From NCBI GenBank assembly GCA_964420395.1, contig CAYQTJ010000027.1, forward strand, positions 1 through 27,067: DNA of 27,067 nucleotides, in the 5' to 3' direction. This DNA comes from CAVSZB01 sp964420395 (GTDB lineage Bacteria; Krumholzibacteriota; Krumholzibacteriia; LZORAL124-64-63). This document shows, one piece after another, positions 14,375-22,494 of this stretch (its first letter is position 1; each line of letters starts with the position of its first letter). The position numbers were made by a program, and so were the translations under genes. Under the pieces are notes generated by a model, which saw only the letters and a list, made by a program, of their open reading frames with translations, did no database searches and was not told the DNA's origin.

Positions 14375-14404
14375 TGATCGACACGCCTCCAGAATGATCG
14401 ACAC
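14375..14404. repeat. direct repeat TGATCGACAC with 20-bp period
   Basis: TGATCGACAC occurs at 14375-14384 and 14395-14404, exactly 20 bp apart, on the same face of the helix. The copies lie about 91 and 111 bp upstream of the start predicted from the sigma-54-like promoter at 14465. This is the same geometry as the tandem sites at 5655/5675, but the sequence differs, so another regulator may be involved. Confidence 0.45.
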
Positions 14405-14464
14405 CGGCCCCGGTCCAGTGCTGTCATATCGTTGCCCACATTGAAGTTACGCAGCATTCCGTGG

Positions 14465-14480
14465 TGGCTCGCCGGTTGCA
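14465..14480 (+). promoter_or_regulatory. sigma-54-like promoter upstream of the sigma-70-family gene
   Basis: TGGCTC-GCCGG-TTGCA matches the consensus TGGCAC-N5-TTGCA at all but one fixed base, with correct spacing. The predicted start is about 14491, with a leader of about 94 nt before 14585. A tandem 20-bp-spaced repeat sits upstream in enhancer position. Confidence 0.45.
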
Positions 14481-14584
14481 TTGTCCGATCCGGAACACGC
14501 GGACGGAACGACGGGCCGGACGACACGCGGCAGGCGCTGGCGCGAAGCGGTTCGACTTCGCGGAAATCAACGGGGGGCATGGAT

Positions 14585-15436
14585 ATGTACGAAGTGGAAT
14601 CGAGCTGCGATCGCCGGGACGACCCGGGCCTGCAGCACTACCTGCAGACCATAGGCAGATACAGGTTGCTGACGCGGGACCAGGAATACGAGCTGGCCCG
14701 GTCCATCCGGCAGGGAGACAAGGAGGCGCTCGATCGGCTCGTCAACGCGAACCTGCGCTTCGTGGTGTCCGTCGCCAAGCAGTTCGTCAAGCGCGGCCTG
14801 AGCTTCCTGGACCTGATCGCCGAAGGCAACATCGGCCTGATCACGGCGGCCAGGCACTTCGACGAGCGACGCGAATTCCGTTTCATCTCCTACGCGGTCT
14901 GGTGGATCCGGCAGTCGATCCAGAAGGCGATCGCCGAGAAGACGACCACCGTGCGGCTGCCGATCAACCGCGTGCAGCAGGCGCACAGGATGAAGCACGT
15001 GGCGCGGGCGCTGGAGCAGAAGCACGGGCGGATGGTGAGCGAGTCGGAAATCGGCGCGGAGCTCAGCATCCCGCTCCGGAAGCTGCGCCTGATCCGGGCC
15101 GCCAGCCAGCCGCCGCTGAACATCGACGAGAGCCTCAGGGAGGGCGACCACTCCCTGGCGGAAGTGCTGCCCGACGACGACTCGCCGAATCCCGAGGAGG
15201 GGTACGTCGAGCGCGAGCTGCGGGAGGAGATGCGCGCCGCGCTGCGCCTGCTGAGCGGCCGCGAACGCAGGATCGTGGGCCTGTACTACGGACTGGACGA
15301 GCGGGAGCCGGTCTCCCTGGAGACGATCGGCCAGGAAATCAACCTGTCGCGGGAACGGGTGCGCCAGATCCGCAACAGCGCCCTGGCGAAGCTCCGCGGG
15401 ACGACCGCGGGCGCCAGGCTGCAGGCGCACCTGTAG
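14585..15436 (+). CDS. RpoD/SigA-type sigma-70 factor (short form)
   Basis: A 283-aa sigma factor with region 1.2 (about 10-45), region 2 (50-120), region 3 (125-200) and region 4 (215-278). Region 2.3/2.4 keeps the promoter-melting W106-W107 within YAVWWIRQSI. Region 4.2 has the HTH VSLETIGQEINLSRERVRQI for -35 recognition. The long acidic region 1.1 of proteobacterial RpoD is absent, and the length matches FCB-group RpoD. Whether it is the primary sigma or a group 2 paralog cannot be told from this window. The ATG at 14585 is chosen because it aligns exactly with the Met of the lone region-2 paralog and lies 7 nt from GGGGGG; the ATG at 14579 is an alternative. A sigma-54-like promoter lies upstream. 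It ends 10 nt from the converging beta-helix gene. Confidence 0.92.
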   Translation: MYEVESSCDRRDDPGLQHYLQTIGRYRLLTRDQEYELARSIRQGDKEALDRLVNANLRFVVSVAKQFVKRGLSFLDLIAEGNIGLITAARHFDERREFRFISYAVWWIRQSIQKAIAEKTTTVRLPINRVQQAHRMKHVARALEQKHGRMVSESEIGAELSIPLRKLRLIRAASQPPLNIDESLREGDHSLAEVLPDDDSPNPEEGYVERELREEMRAALRLLSGRERRIVGLYYGLDEREPVSLETIGQEINLSRERVRQIRNSALAKLRGTTAGARLQAHL

Positions 15437-15446
15437 TGCCGGCCGC

Positions 15447-17909
15447 TCACCGCACCAGGCTCATCCTCCCCGTCGCCACCCGTCCGTCCGCCTCCAGGCG
15501 AGCGAAGTAGCTGCCCGAGGGCGCGGCGCGGCCGCGGTCGTCGGTCCCGTCCCAGTCCGCCGCGTGAGCGCCGGCCTGCAGCTCGGCATCGACGATGGTG
15601 CGCACCAGGCGCCCGGCCACGTCGTAGACCGTCAGCCGGACGCGCGCGGCCGCCGGCAGGCTGTACTCGAGCCGCGTGCTCGGATTGAAGGGGTTCGGCC
15701 GGTTCGGGGCCAGCGCGAGGGCCGGACGCGCCGGAGCCCCGTCCTCCACGCCGACCAGGCTCAGGTCCTCGGCGATGACCCACTCGCTGAAGGCGGTCTG
15801 CGCGCCGACGGTGAGCCAGTTGGCCGCGGTGTCCCGCGCGATCGCTGTCTTCGGGCCCTCCCAGGCGGGGACCAGCCAGCGCCACAGGGCCAGGATGTTC
15901 TCGTTGGCTCCCGCGAGCTCGGCGTCCAGGTAGCTGAGCGTCAGGTCGAAGACCGGCGAGCCGCCGGTCGCCTCGATCGCGTAGTGGCGCGCCACGCTGC
16001 CGGGGGCGCCGGGATGCTGCTCGCCGGGGTGCACCACCATGTCGATGGCGGTCACCGTGCCGGGATCGGTCAGGTTCACCTTGGCCTTCACGCGGCCGCC
16101 GAACAGGTACACTCCGGCGCCGGAGATGGCCCGCCAGTGCCGCGTGCCGGTGTACTCGAAGGCCCCGTCGTCCACGACCCAGCCGCCGTTCTCCGGCACG
16201 GCCGTGGCGGGATTGCCGGCCTCGATGCAGGGCGAGTCATGCGCCAGGGTGAAGTCGCCCGCGCCGCCGTCGGTGAAGCGCGGGTCGGCGTCCAACTGGT
16301 GGTTCGAGGTGACGAGGGCGTTGCAGGCGCCGCCCGCGTTGTCGAAGAAGCAGTTGTAGTCGATGGTCATGGCGCCGGCCGAGTAGAAGCCGACGCCGTC
16401 GCTCCCGCCGACGGTGTGGCCGCAGAAGATGTTGTTCTGGATGTAGGGCCCGCCCGCCGCGGCCTCGTAGAACCCGCTGCCGGCTCCCGTGGCGCCGAGG
16501 GCCACGACGTCGGCGTTGCCGACGACCGTGTTGTTGAGGAACGACGAGCGGTAGCCGCCGCCGGTGTACACCCCGCCGCCGTAGCCGGGCGTGCCGCCGC
16601 TGGCCACGTTCCCGAGGATGACGTTGCGCTCCATCGTGTTCGTGGACTCGAAGTAGAGGCCGCCGCCCCGGCCATCGCCGTGCGCCGACGCCACGTTGTG
16701 CCGGATGAGGTTGTTCTTGAACTGGGTGTTGCTGTCCCTCAGCACGGCGCCCCCGCCGGCGCCCGAGCTGCCCGTGGCCGAGGTCGAGCCGTAGTTGTCC
16801 TCGATGAGGTTGCGCAGGATGGTCTGGCCGCTGCTGCTGTTGATGCCGCCGCCGTTGCCCGTTCCCCGCGTGGAGGCGATGTTCCGCGCGATCGTGCAAT
16901 CGAGCACCTCGGTGGTGCCGCCGTTGAGCAGGATGCCGCCCCCTCCGCCCTGCCCGGCGGCGTCGGTGGCGATGTTGTCGGTGATCGTGCAGCGCTGCAC
17001 GGTCGCGGTGCCCGCGTAGACGTACAGGCCCCCGCCGTTGCCGCCGACGCCGGCGCTCTGGGTGGTGGCGATGTTGGACGTGATGAGGCAGTCGAGGACC
17101 TGCCCGCTCCCGCCGTAGAAGCCGACCCCGCCGCCGGCGCCGACGCGGGCGGTGGAGGCCCGGTTGCCGGTCATGACGCAGTCGTGCACCAGGGCGTACC
17201 CCGAGTTCCCGATGTACAGCCCGCCCCCGTACGCGAACCACGCCGAACTGCCCGTGTTGTTGTCGATCCGGCAGTGGCGGACCACCGCCGACGTGCCGGC
17301 GCCGCGCACGCTCAGGCCGCCGCCGAAACCGTTGAAGGTGTGGCCCGCCAGGTTGCCGGTCATTCGGCAGCGCTCCACGACCGGGTCGGCGCCGCCGTTG
17401 ACGTCGACGCCGCCGCCGTAGCCGTAGTTGGGATCGCCCTCGCTGGTGGCGTCGCCCCCCGTGAAGGTGAAGCCGCGCACGCACGTGGCGGCGGTCACCG
17501 CGGCGCCGGTGATCGTCATCGCGCGGCAGGTGGCATCGGCGGCCACGACGCACCGGCCGGAGTCGGGCGCCGCCGTGTCCCAGGTGGCGTGGGTGCCGTC
17601 GTCGGAGCCCAGGCAGCGGTCGCCGTCCAGGACCACCGCCTCGCCCACCGCGTAGGTGCCGTACTTGACGAGGATGGTGTCCCCGGCTGCGGAGGCCGCG
17701 ATGGCGGCGCCGATCGTCCGCTTGGCGGCGCCCCAGGACAGCCCGTCGCCCGAGTCGTCCGGCCGGGCCGCGTCAGCGTACCAGGTCCCGGCCTGCGCTG
17801 CGGCGCCGGCCAGCCCGATCGTGGCCAGCACCAGGACGATGATCGGGAGCGCCCGGCGCGCCGTCCGCGCCCCGGCCGCGGCCCGTCGGATCGATGCACG
17901 GCTTCTCAT
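15447..17909 (-). CDS. secreted right-handed parallel beta-helix protein with C-terminal sorting domain
   Basis: An 820-aa exported protein. A long Arg-rich signal peptide (about 1-38) is followed by a beta-helix (about 40-580) built of some ten turns groups carrying GGG(L/V/I) and N-(I/L/V)-x-x-(N/D) ladders, typical of PbH1 repeats in surface polysaccharide-binding or lyase proteins. A segment with ADPRFTDG and SPCIEAGNP (about 575-610) is the usual closing motif of 'choice-of-anchor Q' proteins. The last about 80 residues are an FlgD-like Ig fold starting RPNPFNPSTRLEYSL and containing VYDVAGRLVRT, the C-terminal sorting signal of FCB bacteria. No catalytic residues are evident, so adhesion or glycan binding is as likely as lyase activity. 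The start at 17909 is preferred over 17915 because GGGGG lies 6 nt upstream. Confidence 0.88.
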   Translation of the reverse strand: MRSRASIRRAAAGARTARRALPIIVLVLATIGLAGAAAQAGTWYADAARPDDSGDGLSWGAAKRTIGAAIAASAAGDTILVKYGTYAVGEAVVLDGDRCLGSDDGTHATWDTAAPDSGRCVVAADATCRAMTITGAAVTAATCVRGFTFTGGDATSEGDPNYGYGGGVDVNGGADPVVERCRMTGNLAGHTFNGFGGGLSVRGAGTSAVVRHCRIDNNTGSSAWFAYGGGLYIGNSGYALVHDCVMTGNRASTARVGAGGGVGFYGGSGQVLDCLITSNIATTQSAGVGGNGGGLYVYAGTATVQRCTITDNIATDAAGQGGGGGILLNGGTTEVLDCTIARNIASTRGTGNGGGINSSSGQTILRNLIEDNYGSTSATGSSGAGGGAVLRDSNTQFKNNLIRHNVASAHGDGRGGGLYFESTNTMERNVILGNVASGGTPGYGGGVYTGGGYRSSFLNNTVVGNADVVALGATGAGSGFYEAAAGGPYIQNNIFCGHTVGGSDGVGFYSAGAMTIDYNCFFDNAGGACNALVTSNHQLDADPRFTDGGAGDFTLAHDSPCIEAGNPATAVPENGGWVVDDGAFEYTGTRHWRAISGAGVYLFGGRVKAKVNLTDPGTVTAIDMVVHPGEQHPGAPGSVARHYAIEATGGSPVFDLTLSYLDAELAGANENILALWRWLVPAWEGPKTAIARDTAANWLTVGAQTAFSEWVIAEDLSLVGVEDGAPARPALALAPNRPNPFNPSTRLEYSLPAAARVRLTVYDVAGRLVRTIVDAELQAGAHAADWDGTDDRGRAAPSGSYFARLEADGRVATGRMSLVR

Positions 17910-18153
17910 GTCCATCCCCCTGTGGGGCTTGCCGGTCGCGGATTCGTCGCGCGGCAAGACCTTCGCGGTGTGACGGGAACGACGACCTCGGGGCCCGGGG
18001 CGGCCTCCCGTCGGCCGGCCCCCCGCTCCCCGGACGTCGTTTCGAGCTGACGGAGACTTGGACCGCCGCGACGCGGCCGATGACACAGCGGAATGGGGGC
18101 GGGATGCGCCGACGCCGGACTGCGTCGCGACGACGCGATCCGGGCCGCGCCCC

Positions 18154-18163
18154 GGTTTCCTTT
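18154..18163. repeat. left target-site duplication of the insertion sequence
   Basis: GGTTTCCTTT immediately outside the left inverted repeat is repeated exactly at 19386-19395 on the right side. An exact 10-bp flanking repeat indicates a fairly recent single insertion. Confidence 0.75.
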
Positions 18164-18183
18164 CGTTGTGCCGCCGAAATTGT
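18164..18183. repeat. left terminal inverted repeat of the IS
   Basis: CGTTGTGCCGCCGAAATTGT. Compared with the reverse complement of the right end it shares TTGTGCCGCCGA(A/G)ATTGT, with one substitution and one extra base near the tip. Confidence 0.8.
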
Positions 18184-18214
18184 CCCTGGCGCGCCGGTTG
18201 CAGTGTCCGGGGCC

Positions 18215-19321
18215 ATGGACACGTTTGACAACGCCTGCGGCCCCTTCGTCCCGCCCTTCTGCCCCAATCCCAACTGCCTCTACCACAACACTTTGACCGC
18301 CGGCTGGCGCTTCAAGCGCGCCGGCCACTTCCGCCGACTCATCGCCCCGCACCGTGTCCAGCGCTTTACATGTCTCGCCTGCCACCGCTCCTTCAGTTCA
18401 CAGACGTTCGCCTCCTCCTACTGGCTCAAGCGCCCCGATCTGCCCGCCCTCATCTTCATGAAGGCCGTCGGTGGCATGGCCAACCGACAGATCGCCCGCG
18501 ACGTCCGCGCCGCCCCCTCCACCATCGACCGACTCCTCGCCCGCCTCGGACGTCACTGCCTGCTGCTGCACACCCGGCTCACCGCCGGCGTCCGCCCCCA
18601 GGGCGACCTCGTCATGGACGGCCTTGAGTCCTTCGAGTTCAGCCAGTTCTTCCCGTTCCACTTCCACGTGCTCGCCGAGGCCGACAACAGCTTCTTCTGG
18701 CACTTCACCGACAGTCCGCTGCGCCGCAAGGGCCGCATGACCGACGCGCAGAAGCGGCGCCGCGAGCAGCTCGAACAATGCCTTGGCCGGCCCGATCCGC
18801 GGGCCGTCGAGAAGGATGTCCATCACCTGCTCCGGACGATCCTGGAGCACGAAACGGAGGCCACCGTGCGCAGCGACGATCACCGCGCCTACCCGCGGGC
18901 GTTTCGCGGGCTCGCCTGCCGGATCCGCCATCTCGTCACCCCCTCCACGGACCGGCGCGACGCCGACAACCCGCTGTTCGAGGCCAACCTGCTCGACCTG
19001 CTGATCCGCCACAGCCAGGCCAACCACAAGCGGGAGACGATCGCGGCGTCGAAACGACGGCAGGCAGCAGCGGAGCGGCTGGCGATCCTGCTGGTCTGGC
19101 GCAACTACATCAAGCACCGCTGGGAGAAGCGGTGCCGGCAGACGCCGGCGATGCTCAAGGGGATGCTCGACCGTCCGCTCCGGGTGGAGGACGTGTTGAG
19201 GAGGCGGCGATTCCGGGAACGGATCGAGCTGCCGGAGCGGTGGGCCAAGTACTACGAGCGCCGCGTGATCACGCCGGCGCTGCCGCGCAATCGACGGCAC
19301 GCACTCAAGTACGCCTTCTAG
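18215..19321 (+). CDS. transposase with N-terminal zinc ribbon and DDE-type core
   Basis: A 368-aa transposase. Residues 16-56 form a zinc ribbon (C16, C21, then C53-x2-C56), followed by an HTH (about 85-112, GGMANRQIARDVRAAPSTID). The catalytic domain shows a first Asp in VMDGLES (D135), a second in RSDDHRAYP (D221/D222), and a probable Glu in NHKRETIAAS (E274). The spacing and the final Trp-Arg-Asn-Tyr-rich helix recall IS1 and ISXO2-like enzymes, but subgroup assignment is tentative. The reading frame is intact with no frameshift, so the element is potentially active. The ATG at 18215 is chosen; an in-frame GTG at 18203 is possible. The coding sequence starts 32 bp inside the left inverted repeat. 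Confidence 0.85.
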   Translation: MDTFDNACGPFVPPFCPNPNCLYHNTLTAGWRFKRAGHFRRLIAPHRVQRFTCLACHRSFSSQTFASSYWLKRPDLPALIFMKAVGGMANRQIARDVRAAPSTIDRLLARLGRHCLLLHTRLTAGVRPQGDLVMDGLESFEFSQFFPFHFHVLAEADNSFFWHFTDSPLRRKGRMTDAQKRRREQLEQCLGRPDPRAVEKDVHHLLRTILEHETEATVRSDDHRAYPRAFRGLACRIRHLVTPSTDRRDADNPLFEANLLDLLIRHSQANHKRETIAASKRRQAAAERLAILLVWRNYIKHRWEKRCRQTPAMLKGMLDRPLRVEDVLRRRRFRERIELPERWAKYYERRVITPALPRNRRHALKYAF

Positions 19322-19366
19322 GACGGCCCGCAAAGTGACGAACGCCACCATGGATGAGATGGAGCA

Positions 19367-19385
19367 ACAATCTCGGCGGCACAAG
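19367..19385. repeat. right terminal inverted repeat of the IS
   Basis: ACAATCTCGGCGGCACAAG, the reverse complement of the left end apart from one substitution and one missing base. It lies 45 bp after the transposase stop. Confidence 0.8.
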
Positions 19386-19395
19386 GGTTTCCTTT
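19386..19395. repeat. right target-site duplication of the insertion sequence
   Basis: GGTTTCCTTT, identical to 18154-18163. A TTGACC (19394-19399) overlapping its end could be the -35 box of the rubrerythrin gene and would have existed before the insertion. Confidence 0.75.
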
Positions 19396-19481
19396 GACCC
19401 TCCTCCCCCCCGGTACGACATTCGAATCCGGCGCGCGGGCGCGCCGCCACCCCCCTTCCGCCCTTTCGATCGGAGACAGCC

Positions 19482-19982
19482 ATGCCGACCCGCGAGAATC
19501 TGCAGGCCGCCTTCGCCGGCGAGAGCCAGGCCAACCGGATGTACCTCGCCTTCGCGAAGAAGGCCGACCAGGACGGCTTCCCCAACACGGCGCGCCTGTT
19601 CCGGGCCGCCGCGGCGGCCGAGACCGTGCACGCGCACGCGCACTTCCGGGTCCTGGGCGGCGTGAAGACGACCGAGGACAACCTCAAGGCCGCGATCGCC
19701 GGCGAGGCGCACGAGTTCCAGTCGATGTACCCGGCGTTCCTGGCCGAGGCCGAGGCGGCGGGCGAGAAGGCGGCCGCGCTGTCGTTCCGCTATGCTCTGG
19801 CCGTGGAGAAGATCCACCACGATCTGTATGGGGAGGCGCTCGCCGCGCTCACGGCGGGGCGCGACACGACGGCGGGCGACATGTGGATCTGCGCGGTCTG
19901 CGGCCACACCGTCCGCGGCGCCGCCCCCGAGCGCTGCCCGGTCTGCGGCGCGGCGCACGAGAAGTACACGAAGGTGGAGTAG
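19482..19982 (+). CDS. rbr: rubrerythrin
   Basis: A 166-aa non-haem iron protein that reduces hydrogen peroxide in the cytoplasm. The ferritin-like diiron domain (about 1-128) has the expected ligands E14, E47, H50, E75, E78, E109 and H112. The C-terminal rubredoxin domain holds CxxC at 137/140 and 152/155 for one Fe(SCys)4 centre. Both domains are complete, so electrons can pass from rubredoxin to the diiron site. GGAGA lies about 7 nt before the ATG at 19482. A weak TTGACC at the edge of the IS may be its -35 element. The sulfurtransferase gene follows after 6 nt, indicating an operon. It implies a microaerophilic or anaerobic lifestyle with exposure to oxygen. Confidence 0.95.
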   Translation: MPTRENLQAAFAGESQANRMYLAFAKKADQDGFPNTARLFRAAAAAETVHAHAHFRVLGGVKTTEDNLKAAIAGEAHEFQSMYPAFLAEAEAAGEKAAALSFRYALAVEKIHHDLYGEALAALTAGRDTTAGDMWICAVCGHTVRGAAPERCPVCGAAHEKYTKVE

Positions 19983-19988
19983 CGTCCC

Positions 19989-20834
19989 ATGCACGACCTC
20001 GTCGACACCGGCTGGCTCGCCGCGCACCTCGGGGCCGAGAACCTCGTCGTGGCCGACGTCCGGTGGCAGCATGGGCAGCCCCGCTTCGGACGGGAGGCGT
20101 TCGAGGCGGGGCGGATCCCCGGATCCGTGCGGCTCGACCTCGACCACGACCTCTCCGACCTGACCGACCCGTCGCGCGGCCGCCACCCCCTGCCCGACCC
20201 GCGCCGGCTCGTGGCCGCGCTCGCGCGCGCCGGCATCGGCGAGGGGACCCGGGTCGTGGCGTACGACGACGCGGCCGGCGCGGTGGCGGTGCGGCTGTGG
20301 TGGCTGCTGCGCTGGCTGGGGCAGAAGGGGGTCGGCTTCCTGCTCGACGGCGGGATCGCGAAGTGGACGGCCGAGGGGCGCGCGGTCGAGAGCGGACCGG
20401 CGCCCGACCCGGTGCCGCACCCGCGCCCGCTCGCGCCGCGCGTGCGCGACGAGCTGACCGTCCCGCGCGACCTGGTGGCCCGGGCCGAGACGCTCGAGCT
20501 GATCCTGCTGGACGCGCGGGCCCCCGAGCGCTACCGCGGCGAGGTCGAGCCGATCGACGCCCGCGCCGGCCACATCCCCGGCGCCGTCAACGCGCCGTTC
20601 GCGGCGAGCCTCACCGCCGATGCGGCGCCGGTCTTCCGCTCCGCGGAGGAGCTGCGCGCCGGCTTCGCCCGCCTCGGGATCGGCCCGGCCGACGGCCCGC
20701 GCATCGTCTGCTACTGCGGCTCCGGCGTCACCGCCTGCCACGACCTGCTGGCGCTCGAGCTGGCCGGCATCCGCGGCGCCCGCCTCTACCCCGGCTCCTG
20801 GAGCGAGTGGGTGGCCGCTCAGGGCAGCGTGTAG
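19989..20834 (+). CDS. sulfurtransferase (3-mercaptopyruvate/thiosulfate type, two rhodanese domains)
   Basis: A 281-aa enzyme moving sulfane sulfur from 3-mercaptopyruvate or thiosulfate to a thiol acceptor. An inactive N-terminal rhodanese domain (about 5-130, containing VADVRW and AGRIPGSVRLDLD) is followed by the catalytic one (155-281). The active-site loop is CGSGVTA with C243; this loop is the type seen in 3-mercaptopyruvate sulfurtransferases (SseA), while thiosulfate enzymes usually have CRKGVTA. It is cytoplasmic, with no signal peptide. It follows rubrerythrin by 6 nt, so it is probably part of an oxidative-stress and iron-sulfur repair operon. Its 3' end overlaps by 16 bp the 3' end of the converging surface-protein gene. 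Confidence 0.93.
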   Translation: MHDLVDTGWLAAHLGAENLVVADVRWQHGQPRFGREAFEAGRIPGSVRLDLDHDLSDLTDPSRGRHPLPDPRRLVAALARAGIGEGTRVVAYDDAAGAVAVRLWWLLRWLGQKGVGFLLDGGIAKWTAEGRAVESGPAPDPVPHPRPLAPRVRDELTVPRDLVARAETLELILLDARAPERYRGEVEPIDARAGHIPGAVNAPFAASLTADAAPVFRSAEELRAGFARLGIGPADGPRIVCYCGSGVTACHDLLALELAGIRGARLYPGSWSEWVAAQGSV

Positions 20835-22447
20835 GTCACCCGCATCCCGTGCACCGCGAGCGCGCTCACCGCCACGCCGCCGGTCGGCGTCACCCAGTTG
20901 CACGCCACCACGTAGTGATTGGTCGTGTTGTTGACGACGGTGCCCAGGCTCGTCGTCGACAGCACCGTGCGGCCCGGCGCGCCGCTCGTGGCGAGCGTGG
21001 CGATGATCGCGCCGGCGCCGGCCGCGAACGGATGGCTCAGCAGGAACGTCTGGATGTTGCGGCCAGAGGCCACGGTGGCGTCGCTGTCGGTGACGTGGAC
21101 CTCGAAGCCGGTGATCGTCGCCCCGTCCGGCAGGTAGACCGGCGCCTCGAAGGTGAGCCCCTGCCCGGCGGTGCGCCCGTTCAGGATGACGTTGCTGCGG
21201 TGGACGTCCATCTGGTTGGTCTCCGCCTCCAGGAACGCCGACGACGGGATGGCCACCGAGCCACCGCCCCCGCCGCCGCCGCCCGAGATGGTCCCCTGCA
21301 CCGTCAGGTTGCCGGTGATCACCGTGTTGCCGTTGACCATCAGGCGCTCGGTCGGGCTCACGGTGTTGATGCCGACGTTGCCGTTGTTCAGGATGCGCAG
21401 CCAGCTCACGTCGGAAATGCCCTCGATGTCGAAGCCGTTCGCCGCCCCGGTGCCGGCGCCGCCCACCCGGATGCGGGCGATGTCGGCGTTCCAGTCGAAC
21501 CGCGCGATCGCGGCGGTGTTGTTGGGGTTGCGAACGTCGAAACCGCCCACCCCTTCGGCGCGAACCGAGCCGAGCACATGCAGTCGGCTGGCCGGATTCG
21601 CGGTGCCGATGCCGACGCCGCCCCCCTCGACGTTGAGACCGAGGTCGTTCGCCGAGCCCTTGTTCACCGCCTGGATCTCGTTGTTGTCGATCAACAGGCT
21701 GGTGGTGGCGGTGGGACCGATCCGCAGATAGCCGCCGCCGAGGGCCGCGTCGATGTCAGCCCCCCCGTCGATGTGCAGCTTGCGGTCCGGCGCGGCGGTG
21801 CCGATGCCGACATTGCCGGTCACCATCGACGACATGTCGGCGTGGTTGACCAGCCAGTCGTTGTCGGCGCCGCCGCCGCCGGTGGCCGCGGTCGTCTGCA
21901 CCGTGTTGTCGCCGAAGCGGATCGAGGCGACGCTCGCCTGGCCGGTGTCGCCGGACAGCGAGATGGTGGTGTCCGAGCCGTCGCTCACCGTGAAGTCGCC
22001 GATGGCGCCGTGGGCGAGGCCCGCCTGCAGCGCGAACGGACTGCTGGCGAGCGGCTGGTCGGCCAGCTGCTCGAAGCCGGTGCCGGTGTCGACCCAGACG
22101 CGCAGCTGCGGCGTCGCGCACCCGTTGACGAGGGAGGCGGTCAGCGGGACCATGGACAGCACCGGATCGCCGAGCAGCACGTTGAACACCCCCTGCGCGA
22201 CCGGCAGCGTGACGGCGGCGGTCGGCTGGCTGCCGTTGGCGCTGGTGCCGTCGTTCGACCAGGGGCTGGTCGTGCCGCACATGACGGCGAACTTGAAGCC
22301 GGCGTTGCCGGTGAACGGCGTGCCGTTGACGCTGAGCTGGCCCTGGTAGCTGACGAGCGACGGCTGCGCGACGGCCGCGGCCGCGGTGAGCATCAGCGTC
22401 CCCGCCAGGATGCAGGCGAAGAAGCGGACCGGACGCGAGTTCTTCAT
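20819..22447 (-). CDS. exported repeat protein resembling a tail-fibre or adhesin stalk
   Basis: A 542-aa protein with a signal peptide (about 1-27, cleaved after AAAVAQ). An N-terminal domain begins SYQGQLSVNGTPFTGNAGFKF, a module common at the start of surface proteins in several uncultured phyla. The middle contains three GIGT/GINT-x-x-P-x-x-x-L-x-(V/I) units (GIGTAAPDRKLHI, GIGTANPASRLHV, GINTVSPTERLMV), like the beta-solenoid repeats of phage tail fibres and trimeric adhesins. A Gly8 run coded by a CCG/CCC tract near 21265-21290 joins it to a C-terminal beta-rich domain. No S74 chaperone domain and no NPFNP sorting domain is present. The start at 22447 has AGGGGG about 9 nt upstream. It lies 47 nt after the 179-aa sorting-domain protein and is probably in one operon with it. 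Confidence 0.75.
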   Translation of the reverse strand: MKNSRPVRFFACILAGTLMLTAAAAVAQPSLVSYQGQLSVNGTPFTGNAGFKFAVMCGTTSPWSNDGTSANGSQPTAAVTLPVAQGVFNVLLGDPVLSMVPLTASLVNGCATPQLRVWVDTGTGFEQLADQPLASSPFALQAGLAHGAIGDFTVSDGSDTTISLSGDTGQASVASIRFGDNTVQTTAATGGGGADNDWLVNHADMSSMVTGNVGIGTAAPDRKLHIDGGADIDAALGGGYLRIGPTATTSLLIDNNEIQAVNKGSANDLGLNVEGGGVGIGTANPASRLHVLGSVRAEGVGGFDVRNPNNTAAIARFDWNADIARIRVGGAGTGAANGFDIEGISDVSWLRILNNGNVGINTVSPTERLMVNGNTVITGNLTVQGTISGGGGGGGGSVAIPSSAFLEAETNQMDVHRSNVILNGRTAGQGLTFEAPVYLPDGATITGFEVHVTDSDATVASGRNIQTFLLSHPFAAGAGAIIATLATSGAPGRTVLSTTSLGTVVNNTTNHYVVACNWVTPTGGVAVSALAVHGMRVTYTLP

Positions 22448-22494
22448 GGCGATGTTCCCCCTGGTGGCGATGGCGAATCGGACGACGGCGCGCA

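Larger units (their letters stand above)
18164..19385 (+). mobile_element. complete insertion sequence, IS1/IS1595-like, about 1.22 kb
   Basis: The element is bounded by terminal inverted repeats (18164-18183 and 19367-19385) and flanked by a 10-bp direct repeat. It carries a single intact transposase gene filling most of its length. It has inserted between the beta-helix gene and rubrerythrin, leaving 96 bp of original sequence before the rubrerythrin start. The family name rests on the zinc ribbon and DDE pattern of the transposase, not on a database match. The ends may be off by a base or two because the two inverted repeats differ by one insertion. Confidence 0.82.

Noticed and set aside
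16300..17500. Repeated GGCGGC-rich motifs as DNA repeats or a CRISPR-like array
   Set aside because: They are the codons of Gly-Gly-Gly turns in the beta-helix protein; spacing is irregular and the unique parts are coding.
17894..18214. N-terminal extension of the transposase frame upstream of 18215
   Set aside because: It would run through the left inverted repeat, the target duplication and the start of the divergent beta-helix gene.
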